A stretch of DNA of 37,813 bases from Bacteroidales bacterium (GTDB taxonomy: Bacteria; Bacteroidota; Bacteroidia; Bacteroidales; UBA932), in the NCBI GenBank assembly GCA_020026355.1, contig JAHHQP010000023.1, positions 1 to 37,813 of the forward strand, written 5' to 3'. Shown here one piece after another: positions 31,963 through 37,813 of this stretch. Below the pieces are notes generated by a model that was not told the origin of the DNA, ran no database searches, and worked only from the letters and a program-made list of their open reading frames with translations. A program made the position numbers and the translations under genes. Every line of letters starts with the position of its first letter. Within the stretch, counting starts at the first letter, position 1.

Positions 31963-33807
31963 ATGCAGCTGGACAGAAAAAACAAACTTCTCATCGGTCT
32001 CGGAGCCGTCGTCGCGATTCTCGTCGCGAAGCTCTTCTCCATCCAGATCCTGAACGATGACTACAAGGATGCGTCCCTGAGCAATTCCATGATCCGCACG
32101 ACCATCTACCCGACGCGAGGCATCATTCATGACCGCAACGGCAATATCCTGGTGGGCAACAAGATTGCCTACGACCTGATGGTCACCCCTGCGGAAGTCG
32201 AGGAATTCGACACCCTGGCACTGGCGAAGATCCTCGGGAAAGAGCCGGAATTCATCCATGAGAAGATGGCGGAATACAAGAAAAGACGCCGCAGCATCGG
32301 TTTCCAGTCCGTGGCCATGATCAAGCACATGACCCCGGAAGAATACCTCCGTTTCGATGAAGTCAAATACCGCTTCCCAGGTTTCAGCGGGCAGGCGAGA
32401 AGCATCCGTGAATATCCGTTCAACGCCGGAGGCAACCTGCTGGGCTATGTGTCCGAGGTCGATGCGGACTTCATCGCGAAGCACAAGGACGAATACAAGA
32501 GCGGAGACTATGCGGGAAAGACCGGCATAGAAGCAGCTCGTGAAAAAGAGCTCCGCGGCGAGAAAGGATACAACATCTACCTGAGAAACTCCCGTAACAA
32601 GATCGAATCCCCTTACCGAAACGGCGAGATGGACAAGGAAGCCAAGGCCGGAAACGATATCACGACCACCATCGATGCTCCGCTCCAGCATTACGGGCAG
32701 GAGCTGATGAAGAACAAGGTCGGCTCCCTGGTCGCGATAGAACCGTCCACCGGTGAGATTCTGGCGATGATTTCCAGCCCGGGTATCGATGTCGACATGC
32801 TTGCGGACATCGGCAAGCACTATGGCGAGATCGCCAGCAATCCTTACAAGCCGATGTTCAACCGCGCCGTTCAAGCTCCGTATCCACCAGGCTCCGTATT
32901 CAAGCTGGTCAACGGACTCATCGGACTTCAGGAAGGAGTATTCACGCCATCCACCCGCTATTCCTGCAGCATGGGCTACCATTTCGGCCGGAACAAGCTG
33001 GGCTGCCACAGCCACAAATCCCCGATCGATTTCGAGGAATCCATCATGATGTCCTGCAATGCCTATTACTGCAACGTGTTCAGGGCCATCCTGGAAAATG
33101 ACAGGTACAAGGATATCGGAGAAGCTATGGACCAATGGAACCGTTATGTGAAGAGTTTCGGCTTCGGCCGGAAACTGGGCAGCGATTTCCCGGCAGAGCT
33201 CGGAGGCTTCATCCCGGATGCCAGATACTATGACAGATTCTACCGGAAAGGAGGATGGAAGGCGACGACCGTCATCTCCCTCTCCATCGGTCAAGGTGAG
33301 ATCGGATGCACACCGCTGCATCTGGCGAATTTCTGCGCGATTCTGGCCAACAGGGGCTGGTACTACATTCCGCATATCGTCAAGGACTCCAAGGCCGTGA
33401 AAATCGATCCGAAATACAAGGAAAAACAATATACGCTGGTGGATACCACCCATTTCCCGAAAGTCATCAAAGGAATGTGGAGGGCGGTCAACAGCGGATT
33501 CGGTTCCGGCGGAACAGCCAGCATCGCCGCCGTCAAGGGACTGGACATCTGCGGCAAGACCGGTACGGCCCAGAACCCGCACGGTGATGACAACTCCGTC
33601 TTCATCTGCTTCGCGCCGGCCGACAACCCGAAGATCGCAGTGGCGGCATACATCGAGAACGGCGGATTCGGCGCCCGCTGGGCGGCCCCATTGGCCTCAC
33701 TTCTGGTGGAGAAATACCTCAACGGAGAAATCTCGGAGGAGCGGAAACCGCTGGAAAGACGGATGATGGACGGCTATCTGCTGGACAAAGTGAAAGTAAA
33801 GAAGTAA
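31963..33807 (+). CDS. mrdA: Penicillin-binding protein 2 (elongasome transpeptidase)
   Basis: PBP2 is the class B transpeptidase that works with RodA in lateral wall synthesis. The 614-residue product has an N-terminal membrane helix (~9-25), and the dimerisation domain includes YPTRGIIHDRNGNIL. The transpeptidase domain has Ser 311 in GSVFKLVNG (SxxK), S364-C-N366 in MSCNAYYCNVF and KTGTAQ starting at Lys 532. Length is typical. It starts 6 bases after mreD and ends 3 before rodA. Tight packing supports one transcript. Confidence 0.96.
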   Translation: MQLDRKNKLLIGLGAVVAILVAKLFSIQILNDDYKDASLSNSMIRTTIYPTRGIIHDRNGNILVGNKIAYDLMVTPAEVEEFDTLALAKILGKEPEFIHEKMAEYKKRRRSIGFQSVAMIKHMTPEEYLRFDEVKYRFPGFSGQARSIREYPFNAGGNLLGYVSEVDADFIAKHKDEYKSGDYAGKTGIEAAREKELRGEKGYNIYLRNSRNKIESPYRNGEMDKEAKAGNDITTTIDAPLQHYGQELMKNKVGSLVAIEPSTGEILAMISSPGIDVDMLADIGKHYGEIASNPYKPMFNRAVQAPYPPGSVFKLVNGLIGLQEGVFTPSTRYSCSMGYHFGRNKLGCHSHKSPIDFEESIMMSCNAYYCNVFRAILENDRYKDIGEAMDQWNRYVKSFGFGRKLGSDFPAELGGFIPDARYYDRFYRKGGWKATTVISLSIGQGEIGCTPLHLANFCAILANRGWYYIPHIVKDSKAVKIDPKYKEKQYTLVDTTHFPKVIKGMWRAVNSGFGSGGTASIAAVKGLDICGKTGTAQNPHGDDNSVFICFAPADNPKIAVAAYIENGGFGARWAAPLASLLVEKYLNGEISEERKPLERRMMDGYLLDKVKVKK

Positions 33808-33810
33808 ACT

Positions 33811-35271
33811 ATGGTTAGTTCAAGAGGAAATAGAGGTCTTGCCAAGACATTGGACTGGCACATCATCATCTGCTACCTGCTGCTGATCTTCATCGGCTGG
33901 CTGAACATCTATGCCTCCGTACACTCTTCCGAGCCGACCTCCATCTTCGACTGGAGCTGCAGGAGCGGCAAGCAGTTCATCTGGTTCCTCACGTCCGTGG
34001 GGCTGGCCAGCGTCATCCTCTTCGTCATCAATCCACGAGCCTACGAAGGACTTTCCTTCGTCTTCTACCTGCTGATGATCGGGCTGCTGGTCGCGGTCAT
34101 CTTCCTGGGCGTGGAAGTCAAGGGCTCCCGATCGTGGTTCGCCTTCGGACCGGTCCGGTTCCAGCCTGCCGAATTCTCGAAGATCACGACTTCACTGCTG
34201 CTGGCGACTGTCATGAGCCAGCTGGGCTATCGAATCACGCGAATCAAGGATTTCTTCGTCACGGCCCTGATCATCCTGATACCGATGCTCATCATCGTGC
34301 TCCAGAGCGAGACCGGATCGGCCCTGGTCTATGTCGGCTTCATCTTCGTCCTCTACCGGGAAGGCTTGTCCGGATGGTTCATCGTCCTGACGGGTATGGC
34401 CATCCTGCTGTTCATCACGACCCTGACCTCTTCGGCCTATACCGCCCTGCTGGTACTCTTCGTACTCACTACCCTCTGTGACAGCCTCTATACCGGAAAA
34501 ATGAAACGGTGGCTGCTGATCCGCTTCCCGGTCGCGCTCTTCCTGATCTTCGTCCCGATGATCCTGCAATGGCTGGAAAGTTTCGAGAGCCTACCCGCTT
34601 TCGTCAGCCAGATCAACCCGGCCTATGTCGTGGTCGCGGTCGTCGCTCTGATGATCCCTTTCGTGACCTACAAAGCTTTCCGCGAAAGGAGGATCTTTAC
34701 CCATCTGGCGACCATCTCCATGATCGCCGGTGCCCTGCTGGTCTTCTCGACGCAGTTCATCTTCAACGATGTTCTGCAGGATCACCAGCGGAAACGTATC
34801 GAGGTACTTCTGGGCATGAAGGAAGACCCGAGCGGAGTAGGCTACAACGTGAACCAGTCCATGATCGCCATCGGTTCCGGCGGGGCCTTCGGAAAAGGCT
34901 ACCTGCAAGGAACGCAGACTGCCTTCGGCTTCGTGCCGGAGCAGAGCACTGACTTCATCTTCTGCACCATCGGAGAGGAATGGGGCTTCGTCGGCGCATC
35001 CCTGCTGATCCTGCTCTATGCCTACCTCATCTTCCGGATCATCAAGGATGCGGAAAGAAGCAGGGAGGCCTTTACCCGGATCTACGGCTATTGCGTCGCC
35101 TCGTGCATCTTCATGCACCTGTTCATCAACATCGGCATGACCATCGGCCTGATGCCGGTCATCGGAATCCCGCTGCCTCTGGTCAGCTACGGAGGTTCAT
35201 CCCTCTGGGGATTCACGATCATGATCTTTATCTTTGTGGCCTTGGACCGCAACGAACGGAAATATTTTTAA
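33811..35271 (+). CDS. rodA: Rod shape-determining protein RodA (SEDS glycosyltransferase)
   Basis: RodA is the polytopic SEDS peptidoglycan polymerase paired with PBP2. The 486-residue product has ten or more membrane helices. SEDS signatures are seen: GSRSWFAFGPVRFQPAEFSKI, then AFGFVPEQSTDFIFCTIGEEWGF, and GLMPVIGIPLPLVSYGGSS close to the C-terminus. It is about 110 residues longer than the E. coli protein. The extra residues form additional hydrophobic helices around positions 200-320, a lengthening also known from other Bacteroidota RodA proteins. It starts 3 bases after mrdA. Confidence 0.95.
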   Translation: MVSSRGNRGLAKTLDWHIIICYLLLIFIGWLNIYASVHSSEPTSIFDWSCRSGKQFIWFLTSVGLASVILFVINPRAYEGLSFVFYLLMIGLLVAVIFLGVEVKGSRSWFAFGPVRFQPAEFSKITTSLLLATVMSQLGYRITRIKDFFVTALIILIPMLIIVLQSETGSALVYVGFIFVLYREGLSGWFIVLTGMAILLFITTLTSSAYTALLVLFVLTTLCDSLYTGKMKRWLLIRFPVALFLIFVPMILQWLESFESLPAFVSQINPAYVVVAVVALMIPFVTYKAFRERRIFTHLATISMIAGALLVFSTQFIFNDVLQDHQRKRIEVLLGMKEDPSGVGYNVNQSMIAIGSGGAFGKGYLQGTQTAFGFVPEQSTDFIFCTIGEEWGFVGASLLILLYAYLIFRIIKDAERSREAFTRIYGYCVASCIFMHLFINIGMTIGLMPVIGIPLPLVSYGGSSLWGFTIMIFIFVALDRNERKYF

Positions 35272-35288
35272 ACATTAATGATACTGAT

Positions 35289-36035
35289 ATGAAACTTTTG
35301 GAAGGTAAAGTAGCCCTCATCACAGGGGCTGCAAGAGGAATCGGTAAAGCCATTGCCCTGAAATTCGCTTCAGAAGGAGCAGAAATCGCATTCACGGACC
35401 TGGCCCTCAACGAAGCGGTCGAAGAAACCGTCAAGGAACTCGAAGCATTCGGGGTCAAAGTGAAAGCCTATGCTTCCGATGCCTCCAATTTCGAACAGAC
35501 CCACGCCACCGTGGAAGAAATCCACAAGGACTTCGGCAAGATCGACATTCTCGTGAACAATGCCGGCATCACGAAAGACGGACTCATGCTCCGAATGAGT
35601 GAAAGCCAATGGGATGCCGTGATCAACGTGAACCTGAAATCCGCTTTCAACTTCACCCATGCCCTCGTGCCGATCATGGCCCGACAGCGCGGAGGAAGCA
35701 TCATCAGCATGTCTTCTGTCGTAGGTGTCGGTGGAAATGCGGGACAATGCAACTATGCGGCTTCCAAAGCCGGACTGATCGGACTGTCCAAGTCCATCGC
35801 CAAGGAAATGGGCTCCCGCAACATCCGTGCGAACTGCATTGCCCCAGGCTTCATCCAGACGGAAATGACCGCCAAGGTCTCCGAAGAAATGAGAGCAGAG
35901 TGGGAGAAGAAGATTCCGCTCAGAAGAGCCGGAACACCGGAAGATGTCGCGAATGCCGCCCTCTTCCTGGCCAGCGACCTTTCTTCCTACATCAGCGGAC
36001 AGGTCATCCACGTCTGCGGAGGCATGAGCTGCTAG
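35289..36035 (+). CDS. fabG: 3-oxoacyl-[acyl-carrier-protein] reductase
   Basis: FabG reduces beta-ketoacyl-ACP with NADPH in type II fatty-acid synthesis. Starting at the ATG at 35289 (248 residues), the product shows the classical short-chain dehydrogenase pattern. TGAARGIG lies at 12-19, NNAG in ILVNNAGITKDGLML, SMSSVVG supplies the catalytic Ser, and YAASK has Tyr 156 and Lys 160. PGFIQTEMT follows, and the C-terminus is SGQVIHVCGGMS. An upstream open extension lies in another reading frame of rodA and is not real. It follows rodA after 17 bases and may be read as the last gene of the mre cluster. Confidence 0.95.
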   Translation: MKLLEGKVALITGAARGIGKAIALKFASEGAEIAFTDLALNEAVEETVKELEAFGVKVKAYASDASNFEQTHATVEEIHKDFGKIDILVNNAGITKDGLMLRMSESQWDAVINVNLKSAFNFTHALVPIMARQRGGSIISMSSVVGVGGNAGQCNYAASKAGLIGLSKSIAKEMGSRNIRANCIAPGFIQTEMTAKVSEEMRAEWEKKIPLRRAGTPEDVANAALFLASDLSSYISGQVIHVCGGMSC

Positions 36036-36084
36036 ATTTTTACTTTTCTTAAAGAGATCTTTCTCTTTTTGAAAGTGACTGAAG

Positions 36085-36124
36085 ATCCTGTTCCTTAGCT
36101 TTACGGCATGGAACAGGATTTTTC
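36085..36124 (+). terminator. Terminator-like hairpin covering the comF start codon
   Basis: ATCCTGTTCC (36085-36094) pairs perfectly with GGAACAGGAT (36110-36119) around a 15-nt loop, followed by five T (36120-36124). It looks like the fabG terminator, yet the ATG of comF (36108-36110) lies at the loop/stem edge and its first codons form the right arm. It may act as an attenuator or translation block. Confidence 0.65.
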
Positions 36125-36890
36125 TTTACCGTCGCTAAGAGATTTCGGCAAAGGACTCGCGGACCTGCTGCTGCCCCGCTACTGCCTGGTCTGCGGGAGA
36201 CGGCTGGCCACCTTCGAGCACCACCTCTGTCTCTGCTGCTGGGGCGACCTGCCCTATACCCGTAACTGGGACTGTCCGCACAACCCGATGGCCGACCGTT
36301 ACAACACCTTGCTGGTCCGCAATGAAATGTTGCAGGAAAGAGCCGGAGCATCGCCTGTACATAGTCAATACCAGTTCGCCGCAGCCTTGTTCTTCTATCA
36401 GGAACACAACCTGTACCGACGCATCACCCAAGCCCTGAAATACAAGGGGGACCTGGCTGCCGGACGGTATTTCGGACGGATGCTCGGCCAGCGTCTGAAG
36501 GAAAGCTGGGGAGCAGATGCCGATCTGGTCGTCCCCGTCCCGCTGCATTGGACCCGAAGACTCTCCAGAGGCTACAATCAAGCCGCCGTAATCGCCGGAG
36601 CCATCGCGGAAGTTCTAGGTATCTCCATGGCCCCTGATCTCCTCTACAGGGCTCGAAGAACACGTACGCAGACCCAGGTGAATACCGAAGAGAAAATGAA
36701 GAATGTAGAGGGAGCTTTCAAGGTCAATGGAAGGCTAGCTGGAAAATATAGAAAAACAGAACACATCATCCTGGTGGATGATGTGTTCACGACTGGAGCC
36801 ACGATGTGCTCCGCCTATATAGCGTTGAGAGCCTGTTTTCCGGAACCGGTCCGGATCAGCGCCGTCACCTTGGGTTGCGTTCACCAATAG
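36108..36890 (+). CDS. comF: ComF-family phosphoribosyltransferase-like protein
   Basis: ComF/GntX proteins join a small zinc finger to a phosphoribosyltransferase fold and are linked to DNA uptake in transformable bacteria. The 260-residue product has cysteines 26 and 29 (CLVCG) and 41, 43, 44 (LCLCC) as a zinc module. KYKGDLAAGRYFGRML, VPVPLHWTRRLSRGYNQA and the PRPP-binding LVDDVFTTGAT (about 222-232) follow. TQTQVNTEEKMKNVEGAF is also typical. The next Met lies after the zinc finger, so the ATG at 36108 is needed. That start is inside a terminator-like hairpin. No other competence genes are in the window. Confidence 0.9.
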   Translation: MEQDFSLPSLRDFGKGLADLLLPRYCLVCGRRLATFEHHLCLCCWGDLPYTRNWDCPHNPMADRYNTLLVRNEMLQERAGASPVHSQYQFAAALFFYQEHNLYRRITQALKYKGDLAAGRYFGRMLGQRLKESWGADADLVVPVPLHWTRRLSRGYNQAAVIAGAIAEVLGISMAPDLLYRARRTRTQTQVNTEEKMKNVEGAFKVNGRLAGKYRKTEHIILVDDVFTTGATMCSAYIALRACFPEPVRISAVTLGCVHQ

Positions 36891-36909
36891 GTCGTTTCAG
36901 GTCAGTCCA

Positions 36910-37206
36910 TCATGATTTGCGACGGACACGGATCTTCGATTTCGGAGTGAAATAATATCTGACGATGTCCTTAGCAACTGCCTCGTCCTCAGCAATGACG
37001 ACATCCGCACGTTTGACAGCATGCTTGCAATGCTTGTGCTGATAATGCCTCTCGAACCAGTTATAAGGATAATCGCGGTCACTGATGAAGCTCAGATCCC
37101 CGACTTCCACGATCCGGCATCCTGTAGTCTTGTCCTTGTACTTCCGGACCACCTTGTTCCGGAATTTCTTGCTACGGGACCATAAATGTCTCCATTTCAG
37201 TGTCAT
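36910..37206 (-). CDS. Small basic protein resembling an internal segment of GT4 glycosyltransferases
   Basis: The 98-residue product is very basic. From about residue 30 to 95 it recalls the middle of Bacteroidota family-4 glycosyltransferases. VEVGDLSF lies where those have TIHDLIF, then YPYNWFERHYQHKHCKHAVKRADVVIA and EAVAKDIVRYYFTPKSKIRV where they have ADRIIAISECTKRDII and a PxxKIxV strand. The usual first ~50 residues and the whole C-terminal nucleotide-sugar domain are missing, and no continuation is seen in other frames before comF ends at 36890. Its ATG overlaps the yhcH stop (ATGA), so it is likely translated with yhcH. It may be a domesticated fragment or decaying remnant. The match is from memory of the family, not a search. 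Confidence 0.6.
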   Translation of the reverse strand: MTLKWRHLWSRSKKFRNKVVRKYKDKTTGCRIVEVGDLSFISDRDYPYNWFERHYQHKHCKHAVKRADVVIAEDEAVAKDIVRYYFTPKSKIRVRRKS

Positions 37207-37631
37207 CGGACTACCTTGACTTTAAAGATTGCCTTATGGATCGGCCCTTCTCCGATGAGCGGTGCATGGGCGGTATCCGGAGCAAAGGCTATCGGTTCGC
37301 CTGGAGCGGCAGTCACGGTCTCCTCGATCGGATCCTCGAATTTAAGCACATCCTTCTCGACGTTCATTTCGCCGATCGGCATCGTGCAGGCCATACGTGG
37401 TTTCACGCCGAAGGTTTCTGCCTTGTCCAACGGCACCTGGATATCGATATAGCGGTCATGCACTTCAAAACGTGCATCTTCCTTAGATTTCAGCTGGCTG
37501 TCCACGATGTTCACGAAGAGGTTGTCTCCGTCCAGGAAATGCTTTCCGTTCTCGAGGGCGTTCAGATCATGGGTTCGGATATACTCCATCGCGGCCACAT
37601 AATTCGGATTGTTCATCAGTTTTGCATCCAT
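37203..37631 (-). CDS. YhcH/YjgK/YiaL family (DUF386) protein
   Basis: Members have a cupin-like fold and in E. coli occur with sialic-acid (YhcH) or sugar-catabolic genes; a sugar-binding or anomerase role has been suggested. The 142-residue product fits the ~150-residue family. FLDGDNLFVNIVDSQLKSKEDARFEVHDRYIDIQ is present in order, with the His-Asp-x-Tyr cluster (EVHDRYIDIQ). The late barrel shows IAFAPDTAHAPLIGEGPIHKAIFKV, with His residues probably binding a metal. No sugar-catabolic genes lie beside it. Its stop overlaps the start of the downstream 98-residue gene. The tRNA-Leu gene is divergent. Confidence 0.9.
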   Translation of the reverse strand: MDAKLMNNPNYVAAMEYIRTHDLNALENGKHFLDGDNLFVNIVDSQLKSKEDARFEVHDRYIDIQVPLDKAETFGVKPRMACTMPIGEMNVEKDVLKFEDPIEETVTAAPGEPIAFAPDTAHAPLIGEGPIHKAIFKVKVVR

Positions 37632-37689
37632 AGCAGAGATTTTGAACTTAATTTAAGTAAACTTATATGCGAATATAATATTTTTGGCT

Positions 37690-37697
37690 TATCTTTG
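37690..37697 (+). promoter_or_regulatory. Putative -7 promoter element of tRNA-Leu
   Basis: TATCTTTG matches TAnnTTTG exactly and ends 9 bases before the mature tRNA 5' end, giving a very short 5' leader. Confidence 0.55.
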
Positions 37698-37706
37698 CAA
37701 AGATTC

Positions 37707-37792
37707 GCTCTGGTGGTGGAATTGGTAGACACGAGGGACTTAAAATCCCTTGAGCAGTAATGCTTGTACGGGTTCAAGTCCCGTCCGGAGCA
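37707..37792 (+). tRNA. tRNA-Leu, anticodon UAA
   Basis: An 86-nt class II tRNA that reads UUA. The acceptor arm GCTCTGG (37707-37713) pairs with CCGGAGC (37785-37791), with A37792 as discriminator. The D-loop carries GG at AATTGGTAGAC. The anticodon stem AGGGA/TCCCT (37734-37738, 37746-37750) holds loop CTTAAAA with anticodon TAA at 37741-37743. A long variable arm (TGAGCAGTAATGCTTGTA) and the T-arm GGGTTCAAGTCCC follow. The 3' CCA is not encoded, as is common in Bacteroidota. Confidence 0.97.
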
Positions 37793-37813
37793 CAAAAGCC
37801 TCGTTACAATCGC

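Noticed and set aside
31639..33582. A 647-codon open frame on the minus strand opposite mreD/mrdA
   Set aside because: It lies across two well-supported genes in a tight operon. The composition is typical of antisense shadow in GC-rich codon positions.
34400..34780. Extra ~110 residues in RodA as a possible novel fusion
   Set aside because: They form further hydrophobic helices, and long RodA proteins are known in Bacteroidota; not unusual enough.
34980..35288. An upstream extension of the fabG frame into rodA
   Set aside because: The extension runs out of phase through conserved rodA sequence. FabG proteins begin at the Met of MKLLEGKVALITG.

Overview
The window is about 37.8 kb of chromosome from a member of the Bacteroidales (Bacteroidota), around 53% GC by eye. 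Three things point there. Gene starts lack Shine-Dalgarno sequences and often sit behind TAnnTTTG elements, the -7 box of Bacteroidota sigma-ABfr. The gene content is typical of the order: a DAHP synthase/chorismate mutase fusion, a DUF3109 protein, a cytochrome-b-only frdC, a mreBCD-mrdA-rodA cluster and a YhcH family protein. Gene order and protein sequences also look Bacteroidales-like. I cannot name a genus. I see no mobile elements, CRISPR arrays, rRNA or phage genes, and every gene-free gap is under 300 bp.

Layout, left to right. 1-5.6 kb is a minus-strand translation and RNA block: rnr (cut by the window edge), tsf, rpsB, rpsI and rplM, with a strong promoter and a 5' hairpin at rplM. 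5.65-7.9 kb holds plus-strand dus and lpxK (lipid A), converging on the DAHP synthase-chorismate mutase fusion. 9-10.4 kb is pyrH-frr (minus), divergent from frdC (10.5-11.2 kb), which lacks frdA and frdB beside it and ends in a strong terminator. 11.3-14.6 kb has hemW with a membrane-anchored coiled-coil gene, a small membrane protein and a DUF3109 protein. 14.6-17.3 kb is a large secreted M16-like protein with no zinc-binding motif. 17.4-20.2 kb is a secreted TPR protein followed by a U32-family RlhA-like protein, converging on an unrecognised lipoprotein (20.2-21.4 kb). 21.5-25.8 kb is the minus-strand unit PBP1A-ddl-prmC, divergent from topA and an Lrp/AsnC regulator. ispD is convergent with the regulator and divergent from the elongasome cluster mreB-mreC-mreD-mrdA-rodA-fabG (29.6-36.0 kb). 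The window closes with comF, a 98-residue protein resembling an internal piece of a GT4 glycosyltransferase, a YhcH-family gene and tRNA-Leu(UAA).

Functionally this is core housekeeping: translation (rplM, rpsI, rpsB, tsf, frr, tRNA-Leu, prmC, dus, rlhA-like) and envelope and peptidoglycan synthesis (ddl, PBP1A, mreBCD, PBP2, RodA, lpxK, ispD, fabG). No multi-gene novel defence or metabolic system is visible. The points most worth a second look are small: the glycosyltransferase-like mini-protein coupled to yhcH, the orphan frdC, the comF start codon inside a terminator-like hairpin, a 17-bp inverted repeat bracketing the Lrp promoter, the M16 pseudopeptidase, a charged insertion in RNase R, and leader structures upstream of rplM and rpsB.
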